Shown: positions 50,731 through 59,164 of the stretch, one piece after another
Layout of the letters: each line of letters starts with the position of its first letter
Position numbering within the stretch: position 1 is the stretch's first letter
Origin: Jeotgalibacillus sp. ET6
GTDB taxonomy: Bacteria; Bacillota; Bacilli; Bacillales; Jeotgalibacillaceae
NCBI RefSeq assembly: GCF_029667115.1
Contig: NZ_JARUIU010000003.1
Span: 62,001-126,000 of the forward strand
Direction: 5' to 3'
Length of the DNA stretch: 64,000 nt
Translations under genes and position numbers: made by a program
The notes under the pieces: generated by a model
The model's database searches: none
The model's input: the letters and a program-made list of their open reading frames with translations, nothing else
What the model was told of the DNA's origin: nothing

Positions 50731-51990
50731 TTGAAAAGAACCAACAAGCTTTTCATGAGTGTCTTGTTAACTGCCAGTCTAGTAATTCCAGCTTATTCAT
50801 CTGATGCATCAGCTGCTCCAGGCAGCAACGAGAAATTTAGAGTCTATGTGGAAGCAGTGAGCAAATCTGCCAAGAGCACTGTAAAGAGTCAGCATAAAGC
50901 ACGCTGGGAATTAACTGAGAATGGCTTTTCAACTGAAATGAATGAAAAGCAATTTAACGCACTGCAAAAAAACAAAAATGTTAAACTGACACGCGTCCAG
51001 AAAGTTACAGTAGACACAGCTGTGAGAGCATCAAATAGTGAGGTGAAAGCAGCTGAATACCCTTCGCAGCAAACACCTTGGGGAATAAAAGCCATCTATA
51101 ACAATGCGAACCAAACCTCCACGACAGGAGGACAAGGGATCAATATCGCTGTGCTGGATACAGGTGTAAACGTAAATCATTACGATTTAACAAATACAGT
51201 AGAGCAATGCAAGGACTTTACACGTGCCACTCCAATTACGAATGGGACCTGTAATGATGCAAATGGCCACGGAACACACGTCGCAGGGTCAGCACTTGCT
51301 GACGGCGGAAGTGACAAAGCTGGCATATATGGTGTAGCACCGGATTCGGACCTTTGGGCTTACAAAGTACTTGGGGACAATGGATCAGGCTACTCTGATG
51401 ATATTGCAGCAGCCATCCGTCACGCTGCAGACCAGGCATCAAGCACCGGCACGAAAACCGTAATCAATATGTCTCTTGGCTCAGCAGGAAATGATAGTCT
51501 AATCTCAAGTGCCGTGAGCTACGCATACAGCAGAGGAGTTTTAGTCGTTGCTGCTGCCGGAAACTCCGGTTACTCACAAGGAACAATCGGCTATCCAGGC
51601 GCACTTCCACAGGCGATTGCAGTTGCTGCACTTGAAAACAGACAGGAAAACGGAACATATCGTGTGGCCAACTTCTCATCACGTGGCTACGCTTCAACAG
51701 ACGGTGATTATGTCATCCAGCAAGGCGATATTGAAATCTCTGCACCAGGAGCAGCCATCTACTCTACCTGGAATAACGGAGGCTACAATACAATCAGCGG
51801 AACATCCATGGCTACACCTCACGTAGCAGGACTTGCCGCAAAAATCTGGGCACAAAACCCGAACTGGTCAAATGCCCAGCTGCGCACCAACCTGCAAAAC
51901 CGCGCAAAATCAGTTGACATCAAAGGCGGCTACGGAGCCGCAACAGGCGACGACTACGCATCAGGATTCGGATTCGCCCGAGTGAACTAA
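50731..51990 (+). CDS. Secreted subtilisin-like serine protease (S8)
   Basis: The 419-residue preproprotease has a signal peptide (1-28, ending DASA-A), an I9-type propeptide (about 33-105) and a catalytic domain: Asp in VLDTGVN (about 143), His in GHGTHVAG (about 180) and Ser in GTSMATPHVAG (about 359). Oxyanion Asn sits in AAAGNSGYS. CKDF...GTCNDANGHGTH gives a likely disulfide. It resembles the sphericase/TA39-TA41 branch of Bacillus subtilisins. TTG at 50731 is chosen: GAGGAG ends 8 nt before it, while GTG at 50722 overlaps that site. The structured repeat array begins right after its stop. Confidence 0.93.
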   Translation: MKRTNKLFMSVLLTASLVIPAYSSDASAAPGSNEKFRVYVEAVSKSAKSTVKSQHKARWELTENGFSTEMNEKQFNALQKNKNVKLTRVQKVTVDTAVRASNSEVKAAEYPSQQTPWGIKAIYNNANQTSTTGGQGINIAVLDTGVNVNHYDLTNTVEQCKDFTRATPITNGTCNDANGHGTHVAGSALADGGSDKAGIYGVAPDSDLWAYKVLGDNGSGYSDDIAAAIRHAADQASSTGTKTVINMSLGSAGNDSLISSAVSYAYSRGVLVVAAAGNSGYSQGTIGYPGALPQAIAVAALENRQENGTYRVANFSSRGYASTDGDYVIQQGDIEISAPGAAIYSTWNNGGYNTISGTSMATPHVAGLAAKIWAQNPNWSNAQLRTNLQNRAKSVDIKGGYGAATGDDYASGFGFARVN

Positions 51991-52480
51991 AGGATGCTGA
52001 AGTGGGCGTTCAGGGGCGACAAGCATAAGACGACCTGCACGGCCAGGCGCTCTTTGCCTGCTGGGCAGGGTGGCTTATGACCTCGAGACCCTGCCCGCTG
52101 AAGCTCGACTAGCCAAGGATGCTGAAGGCGCTCGTTCAGCCCCGACAAGTTTAAGACGCACTGACAAGCTGGCCGCCCTTTGCCAACTAGTCAGGGTGAC
52201 TTAAAACCTCGAGGGGCTAGCGCCTGAAGCTCGACTAGCCAAGGATGCTGAAGCGGGCGTTCAGGGGCGACAAGCATAAGACAACATGCACGGGCAGGCG
52301 CTCTTTGCCTGCTGGGCAGGGTGGCTTATGACCTCGAGACCCTGCCCGCTGAAGCTCGACTAGCCAAGGATGCTGAATGCGCTCGTTCAGCCCCGACAAG
52401 TTTAAGACGCACTGACAAGCTGGCGCCCCCTTGCCAACTAGTCTGGGTGACTTAACGACTCGTGGGAAATGGCGCTAAAA
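51991..52480. repeat. Tandem array of four alternating structured repeat units
   Basis: Units start at 51991, 52116, 52242 and 52367, each opening AGGATGCTGAA. Units 1 and 3 are type A (CATAAG/CTTATG arms, 125 bp); units 2 and 4 are type B (TTTAAG/CTTAAA arms, 126 bp). Each unit folds into one long hairpin. In A, paired arms are AGTGGG or AGCGGG with CCCGCT, CAGGG with CCCTG and CATAAG with CTTATG. In B they are AGGCGCT with AGCGCCT, AGCCCC with GGGGCT, TTTAAG with CTTAAA and CTGAC with GTCAG. The last unit decays in its 3' half. The array starts at the first base after the protease TAA. Confidence 0.9.
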
Positions 52481-52621
52481 CACCAAATTAATACAAATAC
52501 TTATTATCGCAAGTACCTGCCGAATCCGTTACAATAAAACGTTTTACAAGCAAAGGACACGACCCCGCCAAGGTCAAAGCAGTGAATACTTTTTCAAAGC
52601 AACTCCCCCTCCCTATAAATA
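52481..52621. other. Short gap after the array, nothing recognised
   Basis: About 140 bp of unique sequence with no reading frame of note or clear signal, before the terminator of the glutamate dehydrogenase gene. Confidence 0.5.
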
Positions 52622-52666
52622 GAAGGCCGTTCTCTATCAAGCAGAGCTTGTAAGAGGACGGCCTTT
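52622..52666 (-). terminator. Terminator of the glutamate dehydrogenase gene
   Basis: AAGGCCGT.CTCT / AGAG.ACGGCCTT stem with a loop holding a small AGAGCTT palindrome. It directly follows the stop codon on the minus strand; the T run is poor. Confidence 0.65.
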
Positions 52667-52671
52667 ATGTT

Positions 52672-54051
52672 TTAGTACAGCTTTCCCTGCTTATACAATA
52701 TGGTTGATAACTTCATAACCGAATGAATATAGCAGTTTTGCCGGAGTGAATGGGGATCGCCAAAATATTGAGGCAGGATCGTATCCATCGTGTGCTGCAT
52801 TTTATTAAACAGCTTTACGAAGATTTGATCCTCACTGTAAAATTGCGTTTCCCTTCCTTGCAGCCATTCAAAATAAGAAACGATTACTCCTCCTGCGTTG
52901 GCGAGGATATCCGGAATAATAATGGTTCCTTTTTTATTTAAAAATTCATCTGCCTCTGCGGTAACAGGGGCATTTGCACCTTCCACAAGGATAGAAGCTT
53001 TTATTTTCTCCATGTTTCCACTGTGTACCTGGTCTTCTAGAGCAGCGAGCATCAGAACATCTACATCAAGTGTTAAAACTTCATCGCGGTCCAGCAATTC
53101 AGCCCTTACACCGCTTTCTGTCAATGCGTGTCTTGATGACGGCAGCTCTCCCTTATTTTTGGCTGAAAACTCAACTAATGAAGGGATATCCAGACCATTT
53201 TCATTGAACAATGTGATGTTGCGATCACTTACCGCTACTACTTTATTTGGCAGCATCGGACATTGAAAGGCCTCGAGGGCTGTTACAGATCCCACATTTC
53301 CGAATCCTTGCACAGCAATTTTTAATGACCGGTTAGAAGCCTGTAAAGCGGTCTGGGCAAAAGGATTGTTTATAGAAACTAAATCTTCTCTGTGCTTATT
53401 AACATAATCGTGCATCATATAGCGGTAGGTAAAATAAACCCCTTTCCCAGTCGCTTCTCTTCTCCCCAGCGATCCTCCATTTAAAACACTTTTCCCTGTG
53501 AAACTTCCTCTGTATGGAAGTCCCGGTTTTATACTTTTATATTCCGCCATCATCCAGTCCATTTCACGTTCTCCAGACCCTACATCCGGCGCCGGGATAT
53601 CCTTATCCGGACCTATAACATCCGCAAAATACTGAACATATTTTTTGGAAATAAGATTTAATTCCTTCGTCGTTCTTGCTCTCGGATTAAGTACAATTCC
53701 CCCTTTTCCTCCGCCAAAAGGAACACCATGAAGGGCGTTTTTCAATGTCATCAAAAAAGCTAAATTAACAACTTCTTCTTCATTCACTGACTCGTGAAAC
53801 CGAATTCCTCCTTTATAAGGTCCCAATGCATCATTATGGTGAACGCGAAAAGCGGGAATCCTGACAACCTGCCCATCCTCAAGTGGAATCCGCAGAAAAG
53901 ATTTATGTATTTTGTTGGGTGTGGAAAGAATGGCTGCTAAAGAAGTAAATGCCTTTTGCCGCGTTTCTCCTTCCAAATCAGAGATAAACGTTGAATCTTG
54001 CATCAAAGCATCTAAAGAAAGCTGAACGATCGATCTTGTTTGTTCCTGCAT
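52672..54051 (-). CDS. Glutamate dehydrogenase (Glu/Leu/Phe/Val family)
   Basis: The 459-residue enzyme interconverts glutamate and 2-oxoglutarate plus ammonia with NAD(P). Visible motifs: GPYKGGIRFH, the catalytic-Lys loop GVPFGGGKGGI near residue 115, PAPDVGSGEREMDWMM near 155, and Rossmann AVQGFGNVGSVTA near 245. It is about 30 residues longer than Bacillus GudB/RocG, with VGSG in place of the usual VNTN or MGT. Leucine or phenylalanine dehydrogenases are usually shorter. A cre-like box lies upstream, which suits a catabolic role. Confidence 0.87.
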   Translation of the reverse strand: MQEQTRSIVQLSLDALMQDSTFISDLEGETRQKAFTSLAAILSTPNKIHKSFLRIPLEDGQVVRIPAFRVHHNDALGPYKGGIRFHESVNEEEVVNLAFLMTLKNALHGVPFGGGKGGIVLNPRARTTKELNLISKKYVQYFADVIGPDKDIPAPDVGSGEREMDWMMAEYKSIKPGLPYRGSFTGKSVLNGGSLGRREATGKGVYFTYRYMMHDYVNKHREDLVSINNPFAQTALQASNRSLKIAVQGFGNVGSVTALEAFQCPMLPNKVVAVSDRNITLFNENGLDIPSLVEFSAKNKGELPSSRHALTESGVRAELLDRDEVLTLDVDVLMLAALEDQVHSGNMEKIKASILVEGANAPVTAEADEFLNKKGTIIIPDILANAGGVIVSYFEWLQGRETQFYSEDQIFVKLFNKMQHTMDTILPQYFGDPHSLRQNCYIHSVMKLSTILYKQGKLY

Positions 54052-54097
54052 GCTGCTCCCACCTTTTTCTTTTTATTCTGAATAAAGTGTATCATAA

Positions 54098-54111
54098 GAT
54101 AAGCGCTTTCA
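54098..54111. promoter_or_regulatory. Probable cre site (CcpA) ahead of the glutamate dehydrogenase gene
   Basis: GATAAGCGCTTTCA agrees with the cre palindrome TGAAAGCGCTTTCA at 11 of 14 positions, 47-60 bp before the start codon. Carbon catabolite control of glutamate breakdown is known in Bacillus. Confidence 0.55.
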
Positions 54112-54411
54112 AAAATGATTAGGAGCACTGCTACTCTTTACTTACTATCATCCTTTTTTCTTTCGATGTAAAAATAAATTAAATAAATATATTTATAATT
54201 GCTAAATAATGTTATAAAATATGAAAAAGATTAGCTTCTACTCTTAATTAAATCTCATTCACAAATTCTTATGAGAAGCCGCCATCGTCCCCTGATATAA
54301 CTTCCAAGACTTCCTTGAACAGTGTTCTTTAGAATAGGGAGTTAAAATATGCAAGCGTTTGTTCAATTCAATAAAACATGACCTCAAACCTTTCAAATAA
54401 GGGGATATAAA

Positions 54412-55479
54412 ATGGAAAAAACATTTAGCAAGACTGACTCTGCCAAGAGCCAACAGGAAATGTACCGGGATATTTTGGAGTATTCAGTTGAAAACATTAT
54501 GATACATACCAATTTTAAAGTGCTTTATGTAAATGAAGCATGTTCCCGTTTTTTAAGATGCTCAAAGGAATCTGCAAAGGGAGCATGTGTGCTGGAGTTA
54601 TTTGAAGAAGAAACGAAGAAATTAATTCAAACCAGAATTGAAGAAACGATGAATGGCACGCAAAAGCCCAGAAAAACAGAAGAAACCATCACCCGATTTG
54701 ATGGGTCGAGAATAGACGTTGAACTTCACTGTAATCCAGTGATGTATGGAAATCAAAAGGCTATTCAAAGCGTTTTTCGAGATATCACGAAAAGAAAAGA
54801 AGCGGAACGGTGGATGAAGGATCAGGATAAACTTGCTTCAGTAGGACAAATTGCAGCTGGTATTGCACACGAAGTTAAAAATCCTCTTACAGCCGTTAAA
54901 GGATTTCTTCAGCTGCTTGAGGAATCCCATCCTCATGCCTACTTAACGACAATGAAAAGCGAACTCAATATCGCAATCAACACCCTGACAAATCTTTTAC
55001 ATGTTTCAAAGCCGGACCTTTATGAAGAAGAAATTGTTCCTATTTACCTATGTAAAGAGCTCGACGCCCTCCTGCTTCTTTTTCAGGATCGCTTTTATGA
55101 TATTAAAGTGGAGCTTCATTTAAAAGATACATGTGTATTTATACTTGGAAAAAGGAATCTATTCTTAAAAGCTTTCTTTAACCTGTTTAAAAACGCCATT
55201 GAAGCTATTGAAGGAAGCGGCAAAATTACAATTGAACACTATGTTCACTATGAAACCGTACATGTGAAGATGCACGATACAGGCGTGGGGATTCCGAAGG
55301 ATAAAATAAACCTGCTTGGCACCCCTTTTTATACAAGCAAATCACAGGGCACAGGTCTTGGTCTGACCCAGGTTTTTACTACCATCATTGATCACGGCGG
55401 GACCCTTACTGTACACAGCCATGAGAATTGCGGTACCACTTTTCATATCCAGCTTCCTACTAATCAAAGCGTTTCGTAA
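54412..55479 (+). CDS. PAS-domain sensor histidine kinase, sporulation-kinase-like
   Basis: The 355-residue cytosolic kinase has a PAS domain (about 18-135; YSVENIMIHTNFKVLYVNEACSRFL, and SVFRDITKRKEAE), HisKA with the phospho-His in IAAGIAHEVKNPLTAVKGFLQLL near residue 153, and HATPase (about 245-350: N box LFKNAIEAIEGSG, G1 DTGVGIPKD, G2 GTGLGLTQV). No transmembrane segment and no response regulator gene adjoin. This orphan, PAS-only build is that of Kin-type kinases feeding the Spo0 phosphorelay. That role is inferred. Confidence 0.88.
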   Translation: MEKTFSKTDSAKSQQEMYRDILEYSVENIMIHTNFKVLYVNEACSRFLRCSKESAKGACVLELFEEETKKLIQTRIEETMNGTQKPRKTEETITRFDGSRIDVELHCNPVMYGNQKAIQSVFRDITKRKEAERWMKDQDKLASVGQIAAGIAHEVKNPLTAVKGFLQLLEESHPHAYLTTMKSELNIAINTLTNLLHVSKPDLYEEEIVPIYLCKELDALLLLFQDRFYDIKVELHLKDTCVFILGKRNLFLKAFFNLFKNAIEAIEGSGKITIEHYVHYETVHVKMHDTGVGIPKDKINLLGTPFYTSKSQGTGLGLTQVFTTIIDHGGTLTVHSHENCGTTFHIQLPTNQSVS

Positions 55480-55485
55480 TACCTT

Positions 55486-55521
55486 GTACACCTCCGGCAA
55501 AATGGGAGTGTGTATTTTTTT
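55486..55521 (+). terminator. Terminator of the histidine kinase gene
   Basis: TACAC.CTCC / GGAG.TGTGTA imperfect stem with an 8-nt loop, then seven T residues. Confidence 0.7.
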
Positions 55522-55522
55522 G

Positions 55523-56257
55523 CTATACCCCCTGCTTTGATGCAAATAGACGAATCTGATCCTCCAGCCTGAATAAAAACTCATGGATAAAGAATGGTTT
55601 TATAAAAATTTGATCATTTTCTACATTTTGATAGTCAATAAACCACACGCATTCTTCGCTTGGCAGAAAAAAAATAACTTGTTCCAATTTCATTTTTCCT
55701 TCACTTGAAAAAAGAAAAGAGAAATTATCCAGCTCTTTCTTATTTAAATTAAAGTCATAAAGAAATTGACGAAAGGCAGGCGGGGCACTGCGGTCCTTCA
55801 TTACCTCTTTCACATAATCAGGACTCATCTGATGCAGCTCATCAAAACTGTCTGTAGTTAACTCAATAGTGAGAAACTCCATATCGTCTATAAGTTTCCT
55901 GCCCTTAAATTCATACCACCCTTGTAAAGCTGAACAAAGACTTTCACTATGAGGGCGATAGGAAAATCTGTGCTCTCCATTTTTCACTTCCTGAATCAGC
56001 ATGCTCTCCCCCTCAATAAAATGAATAAACTTTACACCATTCTCCTGAATCCATCTAATCTTTCTATGTGATTTTTTGAGATTGGTAAAAATGTTTTCAA
56101 GTTCATTTGAGAAACCAGCTGATTTCGCAAAAAAATCCGTGTCTACCTTTGAGGTGAGATTGAAGAACGAACGTGTATCCTCAGCAATACAGTCGTAGCC
56201 GCAATGGTCTAATGCAGCAGTTAGTTCTTCATGTGATAAGCAAATGGCAGAGTTCAT
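55523..56257 (-). CDS. Hypothetical cytoplasmic protein
   Basis: The 244-residue product is not recognised. It has no signal or membrane segment, is mixed alpha/beta, and carries scattered Cys (HCGYDCIAED) and many aromatic residues (VIFFLPSEECVWFIDYQNVE). ATG at 56257 is preceded by AGGGG at 7 nt; a further ATG at 56272 has no site. It converges with the kinase gene; a dispersed repeat lies beyond its start. Confidence 0.65.
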   Translation of the reverse strand: MNSAICLSHEELTAALDHCGYDCIAEDTRSFFNLTSKVDTDFFAKSAGFSNELENIFTNLKKSHRKIRWIQENGVKFIHFIEGESMLIQEVKNGEHRFSYRPHSESLCSALQGWYEFKGRKLIDDMEFLTIELTTDSFDELHQMSPDYVKEVMKDRSAPPAFRQFLYDFNLNKKELDNFSFLFSSEGKMKLEQVIFFLPSEECVWFIDYQNVENDQIFIKPFFIHEFLFRLEDQIRLFASKQGV

Positions 56258-56511
56258 CTTGTCACCCCTCATGTTCTGTATGATCTATATAGTAAAAAGT
56301 CGTATAGATCATTTAAGATAAACAGTCGTTATCCAATATCTTCTATTTTAAAAGATCCGCCATTTCATAGCAATAAAGTGGTTGTGTCTTTTTAAAAAAG
56401 AGTAGAAAGAACCGGTTTATGCATTAGTGCAGCAGGTGATTTGGTCTATTAAACGTGACAGAATCCGTATGCTCTCCGGCCCGAAAAAAAAATAGACTTA
56501 TCCAACAAAAA

Positions 56512-56716
56512 AGAGCCTGGGACAAAAGGTCTCTAGCTCTTCGACTGGTTCGCTGCACTTTAGGTGGACGCTATCCGCAGCGACGGCGCTGAGCCTTTTT
56601 GGGCCTTGTCCTGCAAAGTCTCAAGCAACCGTCATATCCTGCTGGAGTCGCCACTTTCCGCTCACCTCATACTATAGATAAATCCATAAACTTTTATGAG
56701 TTTTATCCAAACCTCT
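56512..56716. repeat. Dispersed repeat copy R5
   Basis: A nearly full copy: AGAGCCTGGGACAAAAGG hairpin, GACTGGTTCGCTGC, GACGGCGCTGAGCC, ATATCCTGCTGGAGTCGCC, CTCACCTCATACTA and a decayed right end TTTTATCCAAACCTC. It is behind the DUF2294 gene. The gap from 56273 to 56511 shows no other gene. Confidence 0.85.
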
Positions 56717-56745
56717 TTTATCTTATATAAGGTTTACAAACGCGT

Positions 56746-57456
56746 TTAATCGGTTACTAAAACAATATAGCCGATGTCCTCGTCGAAATCCCAATCCACA
56801 AAGATTTCCTGAATTTTCTTTTTCATGATTTCTTCGAGACGCGCTTCACGCACCAGCTGTTTTTCCATGGGACGTTTCGTTAAAACTAATTCTTCAGCAT
56901 AACCGTTTGAAATTAATTCCTTTTCTATCCGCACTAATATTCCTTGTCTTTTGGCTACGATTGTACGATCACTTAACCAGTACAATTCAGTTTTTTCAGG
57001 AGTCTTCTGACCTTTTTTTGTTAGCAGATTAACTTCCTGCCGGAAAGCTTCTTTGTCAACCTCATCCGGCCATGGCACCGAAGATTCGTCTCCGCTGTTC
57101 ATTACTCCAAGGATCATGCCTGCCTGGTCTTCAAGAGACCAATTAAAATAAAGCTTATCGATTTCGACAGATATCATTTCATTTAAGGATGCCTTCATAA
57201 TGGGTAATATATTTTCCATGATTAAATCCCGTGTTTCTTCCACACGGTTAATTTCATTTCGTTCAATCAGCACACGTTCCATCGGGGCCATAAAATCTCT
57301 CAAATGAATCGTGATAAAAGGCTGTTTATATGTTATATAAATAGACGTCGGTCCTTTTCCAAAATGGTCTCTTAAAAGTTTCCCCACATACCTTACCATC
57401 TCTGAATACGTTTCTGCTTCTATCTTCAAATAAAGTCTCCTCTCGTACAAAGACAA
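56746..57456 (-). CDS. DUF2294 protein with two tandem domains
   Basis: The 236-residue protein carries the DUF2294 pattern twice. The first (about 8-118) reads LLRDHFGKGPTSIYITYKQPFITIHLRDFMAPMERVLIE...VEIDKLYFNWSLEDQAGMILGVM in pieces. The second (about 142-236) has KKGQKTPEKTELYWLSDRTIVAKRQGIL and IFVDWDFDEDIGYIVLV. Single-domain relatives are common; the duplicated form would make a pseudo-dimer. In the second copy GKGP is changed to GQKTP. Function unknown. Cytosolic. Confidence 0.75.
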   Translation of the reverse strand: MSLYERRLYLKIEAETYSEMVRYVGKLLRDHFGKGPTSIYITYKQPFITIHLRDFMAPMERVLIERNEINRVEETRDLIMENILPIMKASLNEMISVEIDKLYFNWSLEDQAGMILGVMNSGDESSVPWPDEVDKEAFRQEVNLLTKKGQKTPEKTELYWLSDRTIVAKRQGILVRIEKELISNGYAEELVLTKRPMEKQLVREARLEEIMKKKIQEIFVDWDFDEDIGYIVLVTD

Positions 57457-57585
57457 TAGCTCCCAGCTAATCTATATAGTACAGATAATAATGAAAAAAA
57501 GAAATGTCTTGAAACTGGGAAAACTCCCTGATAATCTCCCACTTGCTCTCTTTTTACTCCATCAGAACAAATACGGAATGTACAG

Positions 57586-57762
57586 CTACCTTTGGCAAAA
57601 ATCACAGAGGCTATAGTAACTTTCTTCTATAAGCTGCTCTACATACGCATAGCTGTAAGTGAATTCCCGGTAATCCAGCGAACTTGCATTGAATTCGCAG
57701 CGGCTTCCTGTCAATGATGTCCGGTGAATTGATTTAGTATCATGGTCAATTAAATAATTCAC
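57586..57762 (-). CDS. Small protein with SRCEF and CDFCQR motifs
   Basis: A 58-codon frame from GTG at 57762, with GGGG 5 nt and GGATAGGG further upstream as ribosome site. The product starts NYLIDHDTKSIHRTSLTGS, then has SRCEFN, a Tyr/Glu-rich helix (YREFTYSYAYVEQLIEESYY) and ends SLCDFCQR. Three Cys with a terminal CxxC pair suggest metal or thiol chemistry; no family was recognised. Codon use and a lack of stops in this otherwise empty 760-bp gap support it. Confidence 0.55.
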   Translation of the reverse strand: MNYLIDHDTKSIHRTSLTGSRCEFNASSLDYREFTYSYAYVEQLIEESYYSLCDFCQR

Positions 57763-58219
57763 GAAGACCCCATCCCTATCCTTTTTTTATAACTGCATCT
57801 CTGCTTGATTTCTATTTATGTTTTATACACGCCTTTTAATTTGCACAGACACCCATCATATATGTATAAATTTAGAAAATAAAAAAAGCCGAAAAGAACC
57901 ATTAGCGGTTCTTTTCGGCTTATGTCCAGCTCTATTGTCCAGCTCATTTTACCTACTGTGCTATATAAAATAATTATGTTTGGTTTTGCAATTAAGACAA
58001 GGTGGCTGCATTTTTACATACATCGGAAACACTACTGTTTTCCTGCCTCTTTATTTTACTAGAATGGTGTAATAGAGTAAAGAAGCTTACCAAATTCTTT
58101 TCTTCTTCACGGCGCAAGAAAGCAGTAAACATGAGCATGGGTATGCTCTCTGCCCCTCAAAACGTGTGGAACTGATCTTAATTTAAAAGAGGGTTTATAG
58201 CGTTAAGACCAAAACCGTA
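57763..58219. other. Intergenic DNA with one strong hairpin, no convincing gene
   Basis: Besides the hairpin at 57881-57922, this stretch holds a small palindrome GAGCAT-GGGT-ATGCTC near 58134-58149 and a minus-strand 20-codon frame with a CLNC motif but no ribosome site. It is otherwise plain, AT-rich sequence. Confidence 0.5.
57881..57922. terminator. Strong terminator hairpin with no obvious gene upstream
   Basis: AAGCCGAAAAGAACC and GGTTCTTTTCGGCTT form a perfect 15-bp stem with a 6-nt loop. On the minus strand it is followed by a T run of seven. The minus-strand DNA between it and 58219 holds no protein gene, so it may end the DUF1206 transcript (300 bp on) or a small RNA. Confidence 0.8.
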
Positions 58220-59077
58220 TCAAGACTCATTTTTCCCAAAGTTCATTCGCGCATATCTTCCCCGGATAATTTCATAAATACCGTATAAAATTAATCCAAC
58301 TGCAACGATTCCCAGCAGAATCATTCCATAAGGCTGCTGTGCAAGCTCAGAAAGTGCTCCATCCAATCCTTTTGACTGATCCGGATCGGCAGTATACGCC
58401 GTTTGGATAAAGAAAAAACCAACCATAGCCAGAACAACTCCTCTGGCGATTAACCCGAGTTTCCCTGAGTTTCTGGCGATTTTTTTCTCATGCTGATTCA
58501 TGTCTTTTAAAATAAACTTACTCATAAACCGCTCTTTCCATCCGTTATAGAATTCGTAGGCTGCATAGCCGATAATAATGGCTCCTACCAGTCCAATAAT
58601 CCATTGGCCAAAGGGCTGCTGAAGCAGTTTGGCAGAGATGGTCTGCTCTGAATTTCCGCCACCGCCGCCGGCATTCATGGCAATTCTAATGGCACTGAAA
58701 GCAAGACTTCCATAAATAATTCCGCTGACAAAATACCCGATTCTCGTAACGATCCCCTTTGGATCCTTTCCTTTATGTTCAGGATCCATGATCGCACGCA
58801 CAAACTCCCAAATAATATATCCAATAAGACCAATACCGATAATCCACAGCAGAACTTCACCAAATGCCACTCCTGCCAGTGATTGAAGCGCGCCGCTTGT
58901 GTCTGTTGCTTCACCGCCTGCTCCGATCGCTGCCATAAACGCTAAAATACCAATTAATCCATAAACAGAACCTTTGGCCATGTAACCGAATCTCCCGAGC
59001 CTTCTGACCCAGGGTTTTACCTCTTCACCCGCATCTTCAGCTTTGTTTTTTGCCTGTTGAGTAGTTGCACTGCTCAA
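58220..59077 (-). CDS. DUF1206 membrane protein
   Basis: The 285-residue protein has six membrane helices in three repeated two-helix modules (about 23-95, 110-180 and 205-280). Each begins with a GR/RxGYxxxGxxY-type motif: RLGRFGYMAKGSVYGLIGI, RIGYFVSGIIYGSLAF and KLGLIARGVVLAMVGFF. This matches DUF1206, of unknown function. TTG at 59077 follows GAGGTG by 6 nt; an ATG at 59095 has no ribosome site. It is downstream of the LtaS-type gene's terminator in opposite order and likely separate. Confidence 0.82.
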   Translation of the reverse strand: MSSATTQQAKNKAEDAGEEVKPWVRRLGRFGYMAKGSVYGLIGILAFMAAIGAGGEATDTSGALQSLAGVAFGEVLLWIIGIGLIGYIIWEFVRAIMDPEHKGKDPKGIVTRIGYFVSGIIYGSLAFSAIRIAMNAGGGGGNSEQTISAKLLQQPFGQWIIGLVGAIIIGYAAYEFYNGWKERFMSKFILKDMNQHEKKIARNSGKLGLIARGVVLAMVGFFFIQTAYTADPDQSKGLDGALSELAQQPYGMILLGIVAVGLILYGIYEIIRGRYARMNFGKNES

Positions 59078-59131
59078 ATCGTTCACCTCTTTCATTCTAT
59101 CTACATATTAGATGCCCTTTTAATCGGAAAG

Positions 59132-59164
59132 AAAAACCTGCTGGTAAAAATAAGCAGGGTTTTA
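59132..59164 (-). terminator. Terminator of the LtaS-type gene
   Basis: On the minus strand AAAACCCTGCT / AGCAGGTTTT with a loop of about 10 nt, then T-rich sequence, overlapping the stop codon. Confidence 0.8.

Noticed and set aside
51991..52480. CRISPR array reading of the tandem repeats
   Set aside because: Units are 125 bp with no short repeat/spacer pattern and no cas genes.
57960..58030. Minus-strand 20-codon frame with CLNC motif
   Set aside because: No ribosome site and too short to judge; kept only as a note in the gap description.
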